A stretch of DNA of 23,567 bases from Pseudomonadota bacterium (GTDB taxonomy: Bacteria; Pseudomonadota; Alphaproteobacteria; Rhizobiales; Kaistiaceae), in contig JAEZEN010000071.1 in assembly GCA_023433185.1 (NCBI GenBank), positions 1 through 23,567 of the forward strand, in the 5' to 3' direction. The notes beneath the pieces are model-generated. The model ran no database searches and was not told the origin of the DNA. It was given only the letters and a program-made list of their open reading frames with translations. Made by a program: the position numbers and the translations under genes. Positions 1 to 9,647 of the stretch are shown here, piece by piece (positions within the stretch are counted from its first letter, which is position 1; every line of letters begins with the position of its first letter).

Positions 1-147
1 GTCGTGCTCCTGCCCCATGTCGGCTCCGGCTCCGTCCATACGCGGAATGCCATGGGCCAGCTCGTCGTCGACAATCTCACGGCCTGGTTCCGCGACGGGC
101 GGCCGCTGACCCCGGTTCCCGAGACGCCCTGGCCGCCAGGGACCTGA
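1..147 (+). CDS. D-isomer specific 2-hydroxyacid dehydrogenase, C-terminal fragment
   Basis: The reading frame is open from the window edge to a TGA at 145-147, giving 48 residues. The segment [16 protein letters not shown] followed by VVDNL, a tryptophan and a GRPLTPVPE tail matches the C-terminal end of the NAD-dependent D-2-hydroxyacid dehydrogenase family (glyoxylate/hydroxypyruvate reductase type). There, a histidine in the LPH segment is the general acid-base residue. These enzymes reversibly reduce 2-keto acids to D-2-hydroxyacids in the cytoplasm. The substrate cannot be told from this fragment because the NAD-binding core and the arginine and glutamate catalytic residues lie outside the window. 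Homospermidine synthase follows 96 nt downstream on the same strand, after a GC-rich hairpin. Confidence 0.8.
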   Translation, partial: VVLLPHVGSGSVHTRNAMGQLVVDNLTAWFRDGRPLTPVPETPWPPGT

Positions 148-164
148 GCCCGGTCCGGCCGGGC
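148..164 (+). terminator. GC-rich hairpin after the dehydrogenase stop codon
   Basis: GCCCGG and CCGGGC form a perfect 6-bp stem with a 5-nt loop, starting at the base after the TGA. There is no T-run behind it, so it is at best a weak or factor-assisted terminator. Confidence 0.35.
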
Positions 165-243
165 AAGGCGGGTTGACCCGTCCTGCCGCATCCCGCATTG
201 AACGGGGCTGACCACCCCCGATGTCCGATGCGAGGCGAGAAGA

Positions 244-1680
244 ATGGCGAATTGGCCCAATCACGGCAGGATCGACGGCCCTCTGGTGATGATCGGCTTC
301 GGCTCGATCGGCAAGGGGATGCTGCCCCTGATCGAGCGCCATTTCGCGTATGATTCCAACCGCTTCGTCGTCATCGACCCGGACGACCGTGACCGCCGCC
401 TGCTCGACGAGCGCGGCATCCGCTTCGAGAAACTCGCGATCACGCGCGAAAACTATCGCGACGTGCTGGTGCCGCTGCTGACCGCCGGCGGCGGACAGGG
501 ATTCTGCGTCAATCTCTCCGTCGACACCGGATCCCTCGACATCATGCGGCTCTGCCGCGAGGTCGGCGCGCTCTACATCGACACCGTCGTCGAGCCGTGG
601 CCGGGCTTCTACTTCGACAAGGGCGCCGGGCCGGAGCAGCGCACCAACAACGCGCTCCGCAACACGGTGCGCGAGGAGAAGGCGCGCAACCCGGGCGGCA
701 CCACCGCCGTCTCCTGCTGCGGCGCCAATCCCGGCATGGTGTCGTGGTTCGTCAAGCAGGCGCTCTGCGACATCGCCCGCGACACCGGCCACGCCTTCAC
801 CGAACCGGCACCGGACGACCGCGAGGGCTGGGCGCAGCTGATGCGCGACCTCGGCGTCAAAGGCGTCCACGTCGCCGAGCGCGACACCCAGCGCGCCCGG
901 AACCCCAAGCCGATGAACGTCTTCGTCAACACCTGGTCGGTGGAGGGCTTCATCTCCGAGGGGCTGCAGCCGGCGGAACTGGGCTGGGGCACGCACGAGA
1001 AATGGCTGCCCGAGAACGGCCGCCTCGAGACGATCGGCTCGAAGGCCGGCGCCTACCTGCTGCAGCCGGGCGCCAATACCCGCGTCCGCACCTGGTGCCC
1101 GACGCCGGAGGCGCAGTACGGCTTCCTCGTCACCCACAACGAGTCGATCTCGATCGCCGACTATTTCACCCTCCGCGAGGGCGATCAGGTCGCCTACCGG
1201 CCGACCTGCCACTATGCCTACCACCCCGCGAACGATGCCGTGCTGTCGCTGAGCGAGATGTTCGGCCGTGCCGGAAAGGCGCAGGAGAAGAAGCACATTC
1301 TCGACGAGCATGAGATCGTCGACGGCATCGACGAGCTCGGTGTCCTGGTCTTCGGCCACGCGAAGAACGCCTACTGGTACGGATCGCAGCTGTCGATCGA
1401 GGAGACCCGCGACCTCGCCCCCTACCAGAATGCGACCGGGCTGCAGGTGACCTCGGCGGTGCTCGCCGGAATGGCCTGGGCGCTTGCCAACCCGAGCGCC
1501 GGCATCGTCGAGACGGACGAGATGGACTACCGCGCCTGCCTCAAGGTGCAGCGGCCTTATCTCGGCCCGGTCAAGGGCTACTATACCGACTGGACGCCGC
1601 TCACCGACCGGCCGGGGCTGTTCCCGGAGGACATCGACGAGTCGGATCCCTGGCAGTTCCGGAACGTGCTGGTGCGGTAG
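244..1680 (+). CDS. hss: Homospermidine synthase
   Basis: The 478-residue product matches bacterial homospermidine synthase in length and sequence. This enzyme makes sym-homospermidine from putrescine (two putrescines, or putrescine plus spermidine) by NAD-dependent aminobutyl transfer. The N-terminus has a Rossmann glycine-rich loop (IGFGSIGKG, residues 17-25) ending in an acidic residue after VVID. Blocks typical of the family follow: VNLSVDTGSLDIMRLC, YIDTVVEPWPGFYFD, SCCGANPGMVSWFVKQAL, and a C-terminal QVTSAVLAGMAWALANPSAGIVETDEMD. The ATG is preceded by a purine-rich GAGGCGAGAAGA segment. Homospermidine is a common polyamine in alphaproteobacteria. No polyamine gene is adjacent, so the gene is probably a single transcription unit. 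The family belongs to the saccharopine dehydrogenase fold group; the diagnostic blocks make that alternative unlikely. Confidence 0.95.
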   Translation: MANWPNHGRIDGPLVMIGFGSIGKGMLPLIERHFAYDSNRFVVIDPDDRDRRLLDERGIRFEKLAITRENYRDVLVPLLTAGGGQGFCVNLSVDTGSLDIMRLCREVGALYIDTVVEPWPGFYFDKGAGPEQRTNNALRNTVREEKARNPGGTTAVSCCGANPGMVSWFVKQALCDIARDTGHAFTEPAPDDREGWAQLMRDLGVKGVHVAERDTQRARNPKPMNVFVNTWSVEGFISEGLQPAELGWGTHEKWLPENGRLETIGSKAGAYLLQPGANTRVRTWCPTPEAQYGFLVTHNESISIADYFTLREGDQVAYRPTCHYAYHPANDAVLSLSEMFGRAGKAQEKKHILDEHEIVDGIDELGVLVFGHAKNAYWYGSQLSIEETRDLAPYQNATGLQVTSAVLAGMAWALANPSAGIVETDEMDYRACLKVQRPYLGPVKGYYTDWTPLTDRPGLFPEDIDESDPWQFRNVLVR

Positions 1681-1692
1681 GCGCCCGGCGCG

Positions 1693-2328
1693 TCAGGGAA
1701 GGGTGTAGACCGCCGCGGGCACCAATCCGCGACGCTCGAAATCCGGCACCTCCGCCTCGAAGACGACCCGCAGGCGGTGGCGCGGCAGGTGCCGCCGGCT
1801 CGGATCGCCGATGAGCACGGTCCGCCCGGCCGCCGCGCATCTCTGGAGGAAAGCCAGCGTCCGCACCGCGAGCGCGGCGTCGTAGAAGAGATCGCCGGCG
1901 GTGACCACATCGGCCGCGGGCGGTGATCCTGCCAGGCCATCGCCCAGGCGGACGTCGATCGCTACACGGTTCTCCAGGGCATTGATGCGGGCGGCCACCA
2001 CCGCCGCCGGGTCATCGTCGATCGCGATGACGGACGCCGCACCGGCGCGCGCGGCGGCGATCGCGACGATGCCCGCTCCCGTGCCGAGGTCGGCCACGCG
2101 CCGGCCGCCAACCAATTCCGGGCGGTCGAGGATGTAGCGGGCGAGGACCGTACCGCCGGCCCAGCCGAAGGCCCAGTAGGGCGACCGCCCGGTGTCTCCG
2201 ACGAAGCGCGCCAGCCCGCTGCCGGGATGGGCCTGGAACAGCCGAATCTCCGACGCGCCCGGCGCCGGGGCGGCACGGAGATTGCTGCGGATGTAGTCCG
2301 CGATCGCCTCGGCCGGCGCCTCGGTCAT
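1693..2328 (-). CDS. Class I SAM-dependent methyltransferase (ETFB-lysine / PrmA-like)
   Basis: The product is 211 residues from an ATG at 2328; the frame stays open to 2409, but the upstream 27 residues are low-complexity and non-conserved. SAM motif I is VADLGTGAGIVAIAA at about residues 78-92, followed by an acidic loop (AIDDDP). An early FQAHPGSGL and a PYWAFGWAGG segment precede it. The post-motif AGDLFYD at about 144-150 replaces the usual NPPY and resembles the METTL20-like electron-transfer flavoprotein beta-lysine methyltransferases and related ribosomal-protein methyltransferase-like proteins. The likely reaction is protein lysine methylation, but the substrate is not provable from sequence. 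It converges with hss (12 nt between stops) and is divergent from the DUF4424 gene. Confidence 0.8.
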   Translation of the reverse strand: MTEAPAEAIADYIRSNLRAAPAPGASEIRLFQAHPGSGLARFVGDTGRSPYWAFGWAGGTVLARYILDRPELVGGRRVADLGTGAGIVAIAAARAGAASVIAIDDDPAAVVAARINALENRVAIDVRLGDGLAGSPPAADVVTAGDLFYDAALAVRTLAFLQRCAAAGRTVLIGDPSRRHLPRHRLRVVFEAEVPDFERRGLVPAAVYTLP

Positions 2329-2426
2329 GGCAGCCGAGCCCCCCGGCGCAGGTATATCACAGGCCGCGCCACGACGCCCTTTCCCTCGCTGGCCAAGGCG
2401 CGGGCGCAAAACGCCGCGACCTCGGC

Positions 2427-2448
2427 TATGATGCCCTGTCTAGACAGG
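2427..2448 (+). promoter_or_regulatory. Putative -10 box and 14-bp palindromic operator upstream of the DUF4424 gene
   Basis: TATGAT at 2427-2432 resembles a sigma-70 -10 element. Two bases later a perfect 14-bp palindrome, CCTGTCTAGACAGG (2435-2448), covers the expected transcription start, 57 bp before the chosen ATG. No clear -35 box is visible. A palindrome in this position is what a repressor operator would look like; the regulator is unknown. Confidence 0.35.
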
Positions 2449-2505
2449 CCGGCGGCGCGGCGGAAGGCTCCGTCCGAGACGCCCTTCATGGAGACGGTAC
2501 GCGAA

Positions 2506-3471
2506 ATGAAGCTCCGGTTTGCGCTGCTCGCCATCCTGCCGGCCCTCGCACCGCCGGCCGCCGCCAACGATTCCACCGCCGAGATCGGCGCCGGCGGCCT
2601 GCAGCTCATCCGCAACGAGACGGTCGAGCTGCTCGCCGAGGACCTCTATGTCTCGGCCGATGAGGTGCGGGTCTCCTACCGCTTCCGCAACCGCACCGAC
2701 GCGCCAGTGACCTATCTCGTCGCCTTCCCGATGCCGTCCATCGATTCGGTAGTGCCGGAAGCGCTGAACGTCGTCCTCCCCGACGGCGCATCGGAGAACT
2801 TCATCGACTTCACCGTGACGGTCGACGGCAAGCCGGTGAAGCCCGAGGTCGAGGCCCGCGTCACCGCCCTCGGCGTCGACCAGACCGAAACCGTGCGCCG
2901 CTTCGACCTGCCGCTCAACCCGATGGCCGACGGGCTCTACCAGCGGCTCGAGAATGCGCCCGCGGACGAGAAGGCTGCGCTCAACACGCTCGGCCTCGCG
3001 ATCGTCGACCCCTACAGCACCCAGGCCGCCTGGCGCCTCGAGATGACCTACTACTGGGAACAGACCTTTCCGCCCGGGAAGGACGTCATCGTCGAGCATC
3101 GCTATCGGCCGATCACCGGATACGGCTTCTTCGGCGAATGGGTGTTCGACGCACCCTACTACCGCGAGAAGTACTGCATCGATGCGAGCTTCGAGGCGGC
3201 GGCGCGAAAGAAGCTCGCGGCGGTCGCCGACCGGGACAACCCCTATCTGAACGAGAAGCGGGTCAGCTACATCCTGACCACCGCCAACAACTGGGCGAGT
3301 TCCATCGGGGATTTCCGCCTGGTCGTCGACAAGGGCAGTCCCGATGCGCTGGTCAGCTTCTGCGGCACGAACGTGAAGAAGATCTCGCCGACCCAGTTCG
3401 AAATGCGGGCGAGGGATTTCCGCCCCGAAAACGAGCTCGATATCCTCATCGCGGCACCGGTGGAGGAGTAG
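2506..3471 (+). CDS. Exported DUF4424 family protein
   Basis: The 321-residue product starts with a clear Sec signal peptide (MKLRFALLAILPALAPPAAAND; likely cleavage after PPAAA). The mature protein matches the DUF4424 family: a start of the type GGLQLIRNETVELLAEDLYVS, then VRVSYRFRNRTDAPVTYLVAFPMP, WRLEMTYYWEQTFPPGKDVIVEHRYRP and GFFGEWVFDAPYYREKYC, with a C-terminal FRLVVDKGSPDALVSFCGTNVKKISPTQFEMRARDFRPENELDILI. It is a beta-rich periplasmic protein with no established biochemical role. The start at 2506 puts the signal peptide at the N-terminus, with GGAG 12 nt upstream; the in-frame ATG at 2488 would add six residues and is also possible. It ends 9 nt from the stop codon of the convergent LysR gene. 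Confidence 0.85.
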   Translation: MKLRFALLAILPALAPPAAANDSTAEIGAGGLQLIRNETVELLAEDLYVSADEVRVSYRFRNRTDAPVTYLVAFPMPSIDSVVPEALNVVLPDGASENFIDFTVTVDGKPVKPEVEARVTALGVDQTETVRRFDLPLNPMADGLYQRLENAPADEKAALNTLGLAIVDPYSTQAAWRLEMTYYWEQTFPPGKDVIVEHRYRPITGYGFFGEWVFDAPYYREKYCIDASFEAAARKKLAAVADRDNPYLNEKRVSYILTTANNWASSIGDFRLVVDKGSPDALVSFCGTNVKKISPTQFEMRARDFRPENELDILIAAPVEE

Positions 3472-3480
3472 CGGGGCGCT

Positions 3481-4416
3481 TCAGCCGCGCGCCTCGGGCG
3501 GCAGGCCGGCGTCCCAGGGCGGAACGCCGGCCCATCGCGCCGCGAGGAAGTCGACGAAGCGCCGGACCTTGGCCGGCACATGCCGACCGGGCGCATGAAC
3601 GGCATAGGCTGCAGCGAACTGGAAGAGCGGCTGGTCGAGCACGACCGGCACCAGGCGCCCTGCCCGCAGATCGTCCGAGATCAGGAACGTCGGCTGGTAT
3701 ATGAGGCCGATGCCGGCGAGGGCGGCGGCGCGAAGCGCATCGCCATTGCTGGCGCGGAAGGTCCCCGCCACGGGGACCTCGTGCTCGCCGTCCCGGCCGA
3801 GACGCCAGCGCTCGGCGTTCGCCGGCGTGGGCAGCGTGTAGCCCAGGCAGTTGTGGGCGGCGAGGTCGGCGATCGTCCGCGGCGTGCCATGCGTGGCCAG
3901 ATAGGCCGGGGCGGCGGCGACGATGGTGCGGATCGGCGCGAGTCGGCGGGCGATGAGGCTCGAATCGCGCAGCTGCCCGATGCGCAGGGCCACATCCCAG
4001 CCTTCGTCGACGAGATCGACGACGCGGTCGGTCAGCCCGATGGCGAGGGTCAGCGCGGGATAGAGGGTGGCGAACTCCGCCGCCGCCGGTACCGCCTCGC
4101 GAACGCCAAAGGCCAGCGGGAGGTTGAGACGGAGCGTGCCGCGGGGCTCCGCGACCTGCGCGCTCGCCGCAGCCTCCGCTTCCTCGACCTCGGCGAGGAT
4201 GCGCTCGGCGGCGGCAAGATAGTCCTGCCCGGCCTCGGTGAGGGTCAGGCGCCGGGTGCTGCGATGGAAGAGGCGGACCCCGAGGCGGTCCTCGATCGTG
4301 TCGACGTGGCGGGTCACCATCGTCTGCGACAGGCCGAGGGCGCGGGCCGCGGCGGAGAAGCTTCCCAGGACTGCCACGCGAGACAGGACCTGCATCCCGG
4401 TGAAGCGATCGAGCAT
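3481..4416 (-). CDS. LysR family transcriptional regulator
   Basis: The 311-residue product has the canonical LysR layout. Residues 1-60 form the winged helix-turn-helix (LGSFSAAARALGLSQTMVTRHVDTIEDRLGVRLFHRSTRRLTLTEAG). A linker helix follows, then a periplasmic-binding-protein-like effector domain from about residue 90 (GTLRLNLPLAFGVREAVPAAAEF, YPALTLAIGLTDRVVDLVDEGWDVALRIG). VDEGWDVALRIG places it in the CrgA/DsdC-like clade common in proteobacteria. It is divergent from the F420-reductase-like gene, with 121 bp between the starts, so that gene and its own promoter are the expected targets. The effector is unknown. Confidence 0.92.
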   Translation of the reverse strand: MLDRFTGMQVLSRVAVLGSFSAAARALGLSQTMVTRHVDTIEDRLGVRLFHRSTRRLTLTEAGQDYLAAAERILAEVEEAEAAASAQVAEPRGTLRLNLPLAFGVREAVPAAAEFATLYPALTLAIGLTDRVVDLVDEGWDVALRIGQLRDSSLIARRLAPIRTIVAAAPAYLATHGTPRTIADLAAHNCLGYTLPTPANAERWRLGRDGEHEVPVAGTFRASNGDALRAAALAGIGLIYQPTFLISDDLRAGRLVPVVLDQPLFQFAAAYAVHAPGRHVPAKVRRFVDFLAARWAGVPPWDAGLPPEARG

Positions 4417-4436
4417 GGTACCTCACACTCATGGTT

Positions 4437-4458
4437 GGAGATGATCACCAACATCTCC
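4437..4458. promoter_or_regulatory. Candidate LysR operator in the divergent promoter region
   Basis: GGAGATG at 4437-4443 and CATCTCC at 4452-4458 form a perfect 7-bp inverted repeat around an 8-nt spacer, 21 bp upstream of the LysR start. LysR regulators typically bind an inverted repeat containing T-N11-A in the shared intergenic region; here the closest form is T-N10-A within ATG-N8-CAT. The position and symmetry support an operator, but the off-by-one spacing is a reservation. Confidence 0.5.
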
Positions 4459-4537
4459 CGATTATCATGGAAAGGCATCGAAAGCATATTGCCTCGTATC
4501 GCGGCGCGATCCGCCGGACAGAGCGAGGAGAACCATC

Positions 4538-5176
4538 ATGAACGTCACCATCATCGGCGCCGGCAACATGGGCAGGGGCATCGCCTCGCGCCTCGTATCG
4601 GGCGGTCACGGTGTCACCCTGGTCAGCCGGAATCCCGCGAAGGCGGATGGGCTCGCCAACGATCTCCGCCGTGCGGCCCCGGCTGCGGCAATCACGGTCG
4701 CCGGCTTGGGGGATTCCATCCCCGGAGAGGTCGCGGTGCTGGCACTGCCCTACGCGGTCGCCCTGGACTTCGCCCGGCTGAACGCCGCGAGGGTCTCCGG
4801 CAAGGTGGTGGTCGACATCACCAATCCGCTCAATGCCACCTACGATGGCCTCGTCACCGCGGACGGTGCGAGCGCCGCGGAGGAACTGGCCGCGCTGCTC
4901 CCCACCAGCCACGTGGTGAAGGCGTTCAACACGACCTTCGCCGGGACCCTGGTGGCCGGCGCAGCCGGCGGCCAGCCGCTCGACGTCTTCGTCGCCGCCA
5001 ACGACGACGGCGCGAAGGCGACAGTGCTCGGCCTCGCCGCGGACGGGGGCCTGCGCGCCATCGATGCCGGCAAGCTTGCCCGGGCCCGCGAACTCGAGGG
5101 ACTTGCCCTCCTCGGCATCACCCTGCAGGGCCCCCTCGGCCTCGGCTTCCAGAGTGCCTGGAAGCGCGGCGCCTGA
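4538..5176 (+). CDS. NADPH-dependent F420 reductase-like NAD(P)-binding protein
   Basis: The 212-residue product opens with a Rossmann motif, VTIIGAGNMGRGIASRL (residues 3-19). LVSRNPAKA at the end of beta-2 has an arginine suited to the NADP phosphate. Later segments AVLALPYAVALDF, VVVDITNPLN and VVKAFNTTFAGTLVAG match the F420H2:NADP oxidoreductase-like (NADP_oxidored/F420_oxidored) family. In non-F420 bacteria such proteins are generic NADPH-dependent reductases of unknown substrate. AGGAG stands upstream of the ATG (GAGGAGAACCATC). The gene is divergent from the LysR gene and probably controlled by it. A strong nested hairpin region follows its stop codon. Confidence 0.8.
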   Translation: MNVTIIGAGNMGRGIASRLVSGGHGVTLVSRNPAKADGLANDLRRAAPAAAITVAGLGDSIPGEVAVLALPYAVALDFARLNAARVSGKVVVDITNPLNATYDGLVTADGASAAEELAALLPTSHVVKAFNTTFAGTLVAGAAGGQPLDVFVAANDDGAKATVLGLAADGGLRAIDAGKLARARELEGLALLGITLQGPLGLGFQSAWKRGA

Positions 5177-5193
5177 GGCCCGGGCAGCGGGCC
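5177..5193 (+). terminator. Hairpin directly after the reductase stop codon
   Basis: GGCCCG and CGGGCC pair perfectly around GGCAG, starting at the base after TGA. Its 3' arm overlaps the 5' arm of the larger hairpin at 5185-5232, so the two structures are mutually exclusive. There is no T-run. Confidence 0.4.
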
Positions 5194-5232
5194 GTCGCCA
5201 CCCCTCCGTGCCGGGGCGGCGGCGGCCCGCTG
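5185..5232 (+). repeat. Long intergenic hairpin (20-nt arms)
   Basis: The arms 5185-5204 and 5213-5232 pair as ten perfect base pairs (CAGCGGGCCG with CGGCCCGCTG), one T-G wobble, four pairs, one A-C mismatch and four pairs, closing an 8-nt loop. It ends 37 nt before the VOC gene ATG. It could terminate the upstream gene or form a leader structure for the VOC gene; no U-tract follows. Confidence 0.6.
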
Positions 5233-5269
5233 TGATAGAAGGGAGAAGTCGCTCCCGAAGGAGACTGCC

Positions 5270-5800
5270 ATGACTGACGCCCCGACGCGCGAAGACGACA
5301 AGGTTCGCGCCTTCCTCGACAGGCCGATCGACCCGCAGGTTCGCATCGGCCACACCCATCTCAAGGTCGCCGACATCGAGCGTGCTCTCGCCTTCTATTG
5401 CGGCGTCCTCGGCTTCCGCCTGAAGGCGCGCTACGGACGCGATGCGGCCTTCATCGCCGCCGGCGACTACCACCACCACATCGGGCTCAACACCTGGGAG
5501 AGCAAAGGCGGCCACCCGCCGCCCCCGGGGACGACGGGCCTCTTCCACCACGCCATCCTCTACCCGAGCCGGGCGGCGCTCGCCGACGCGCTCCGCCGCC
5601 TGATCGCGGCGGGCATCCCGCTCACCGGGGCGAGCGACCATGGGGTCAGCGAGGCGCTTTACCTCGACGATCCGGACGGGATCGGCGTCGAACTCTACCA
5701 CGACCGTCCCATGGCCGAATGGCCGACCAACCCGGATGGCTCGCTGGCGATGTACACCAGGCGCCTCGACCTCGAAGACCTGCTCCGCGAGGGGACGTAA
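5270..5800 (+). CDS. VOC family protein (CatE-like ring-cleaving dioxygenase / glyoxalase fold)
   Basis: The product is 176 residues with a strong AAGGAGA site before the ATG. It carries the vicinal-oxygen-chelate fold: HTHLKVADIERALAFYCGVLGFRL (residues 28-51), FIAAGDYHHHIGLNTWESKG, GLFHHAILYPSRAALADALRRL and ASDHGVSEALYLDDPDGIGVELYHDRP. Candidate metal ligands are His28 or His30, the His93-94 pair, and Glu141 in the VELY segment. The GLNTW and ASDHGVSEALYLxDPDG blocks resemble the Bacillus CatE (catechol 2,3-dioxygenase) subgroup, but only one repeat pair is present and no aromatic-degradation genes are nearby, so the substrate is unassigned. It converges with lon. Confidence 0.85.
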   Translation: MTDAPTREDDKVRAFLDRPIDPQVRIGHTHLKVADIERALAFYCGVLGFRLKARYGRDAAFIAAGDYHHHIGLNTWESKGGHPPPPGTTGLFHHAILYPSRAALADALRRLIAAGIPLTGASDHGVSEALYLDDPDGIGVELYHDRPMAEWPTNPDGSLAMYTRRLDLEDLLREGT

Positions 5801-5808
5801 CGCGGCAA

Positions 5809-5822
5809 GGCCCGCGCCGGGC

Positions 5823-5823
<1 letters not shown>
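5809..5823. terminator. Hairpin between convergent VOC and lon genes
   Basis: GGCCC and GGGCC pair around a GCGCC loop in the 22-nt gap between the two stop codons, touching the lon stop codon. A bidirectional terminator is plausible; no T-run is present. Confidence 0.4.
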
Positions 5824-8213
<2,390 letters not shown>

Positions 8214-8215
8214 GT

Positions 8216-8626
8216 TCAGGCTCTCTCGATCTTGTGCAGGCGTATCAGAAGGCACCCGTTGGCCGCCTCGCGCTTGACGGCGTCGTAGCGGCCGGGGGGA
8301 AGGGGGATGCGCCGCTCGAAGCGGCCATAGGGCAACTCCATGCGGTGGATGCGGGCAGCACGGAGCGATTCCGGCAGGCGTCGGGTACCGCCCACTATGA
8401 GGTCCGCGCCGCTGATCACCGCCTCGGCGCCGGCCGGGTCGACGCCGGGGAGCGCGACGATGACGAGGAGTTCGTCCGCGGTCTCGATCACGTCGACCGG
8501 CGGCTCCCAGGTGGGGACCGCTCCGGCCTTGCGCAACTCGAAGAAGCGGCCGCGCATCTCGTCCGCTTCGTTCGCCATGGCGCGCATCTGCGCCCACATC
8601 CAGATCTCGGGTTTCCGCGCCACCAT
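8216..8626 (-). CDS. Hsp20 / alpha-crystallin family small heat shock protein
   Basis: The product is 136 residues from the ATG at 8626 (MVARKPEIW); an upstream in-frame ATG at 8671 would add 15 residues. A helical N-terminal part (MWAQMRAMANEADEMRGRFFELRKAG) precedes an alpha-crystallin domain: PPVDVIETADELLVIVALPGVDPAGAEAVISGADLIVGG, then MELPYGRFERRIPLPPGRYDAVKREAANGCLLIRLHKIE. The G-LLI-L strand at the end is characteristic. The C-terminal I-x-I oligomerisation tail of many Hsp20 proteins is absent. It is an ATP-independent holdase that keeps unfolded proteins soluble. The stop codon is 2 nt before the lon start, so holdase and protease are likely made from one message. Confidence 0.88.
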   Translation of the reverse strand: MVARKPEIWMWAQMRAMANEADEMRGRFFELRKAGAVPTWEPPVDVIETADELLVIVALPGVDPAGAEAVISGADLIVGGTRRLPESLRAARIHRMELPYGRFERRIPLPPGRYDAVKREAANGCLLIRLHKIERA

Positions 8627-8743
8627 GTCCTGCCGCCCCTTGGGTCCGTCTCGTCGCCCAAGGCCTAGCATGTCGCGATTTCGACGTCGCTTTTCAACCC
8701 CTGCGCCGCGGCGGCGGCGGAGGGCAGTGCAGGAGCGAGCGGC

Positions 8744-9643
8744 TCAGTTTCGGCGCGCTTCGACCACGCGTTCCCAGAGCGGCCGCCCGGTCGTGTCGCT
8801 GTCGATCCGCGTGATGTGCCAGCGGCCGAGATTGGCGGTGTAGAGGGCGGAACCGGCGAAGGCGATGTTGGTCGGATGTGCGAAGAGGTGCGCCGTCGGC
8901 TCCTCGATGTAGACCTCGACGATCTTGCCGTCGGGGGCGATCCGCAGCAGCCGCGAGGGCTCGTAGCAGCCGACGAACAGATAACCGCGATCGTCGAAGG
9001 CGATGCCGTCCGGCAGGCCCGGAAGATCGACCGCGAAGGGCTCCGCCGTGCCGGCCGAGCCGTCGGCGAGGATCGGGATGCGGGTGATCCGCTGGGCGAA
9101 GGTCTCGCAGACATAGAGCCAGGCGCCATCGAGGGACAGCGCCATGCCATTGGCGAAGCGGAGCGGCCGGTCGTACCAGAGGGCGCCTTCCCCGGTGCCG
9201 AGGTCGTAGGCCCAGACGCCCGGGCCCGCCGCCGCGAAATCGTGGCTGTCGGAGACCAGGAGGCGGCCGCGGGCGGCATCGACCACCGGATAGTTCGGCA
9301 CCTTGATGCCCGGCGCGGCGAAGCGCTCCACCCATTTGCGCCTGAGGTTGAGCCGGTAGACCGTGGCATCCCTGAGGTCGCAGAAGAAGAGCGTCTCCTC
9401 GCCGTCGAAGGCGAGGCCGAGCGTGAAGCCCCCGCCCTCACCCATCACTTCCATGCCAGAGCCGTCGGGCGCGATGCGGAGCAACTCGCCGTTCTCCGAG
9501 CCGCACCAGACATGGCCGCCGGGACCGACGGCGACGCCCTCCGGGTGCTGGAGGCGCGGCTCGGTGAACAGGCCATCGAAGAACACGCTGGCCCGCGATT
9601 CCGGCAGGACGGTCCTTTCAGCCGTGGCGAAGCGATACGCCAT
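8744..9643 (-). CDS. SMP-30/gluconolactonase/LRE family protein
   Basis: The 299-residue beta-propeller protein has the family blocks HPEGVAVGPGGHVWCGSENGELLRI, RFANGMALSLDGAWLYVCE, LPGLPDGIAFDDRGYLFVG and HPTNIAF. The expected divalent-metal ligands are present: Glu35 (PEG), Asn165 (ANG) and Asp212 (PDG). Family members hydrolyse sugar lactones such as gluconolactone. It starts 4 nt after the stop codon of the mutarotase-like gene, so the two form an operon. Together they fit a sugar-oxidation route in which an epimerised aldose is oxidised to a lactone and then opened, but no sugar dehydrogenase is present beside them. Confidence 0.88.
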   Translation of the reverse strand: MAYRFATAERTVLPESRASVFFDGLFTEPRLQHPEGVAVGPGGHVWCGSENGELLRIAPDGSGMEVMGEGGGFTLGLAFDGEETLFFCDLRDATVYRLNLRRKWVERFAAPGIKVPNYPVVDAARGRLLVSDSHDFAAAGPGVWAYDLGTGEGALWYDRPLRFANGMALSLDGAWLYVCETFAQRITRIPILADGSAGTAEPFAVDLPGLPDGIAFDDRGYLFVGCYEPSRLLRIAPDGKIVEVYIEEPTAHLFAHPTNIAFAGSALYTANLGRWHITRIDSDTTGRPLWERVVEARRN

Positions 9644-9647
9644 AATG

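Noticed and set aside
2227..2505. N-terminal extension of the DUF4424 gene from 2227
   Set aside because: It would run antisense through the methyltransferase start and bury the signal peptide.
8214..8597. N-terminal extension of lon up to 8597
   Set aside because: It overlaps the Hsp20 gene in a different frame and shows no Lon similarity; the GTG at 8213 gives the normal N-terminus.
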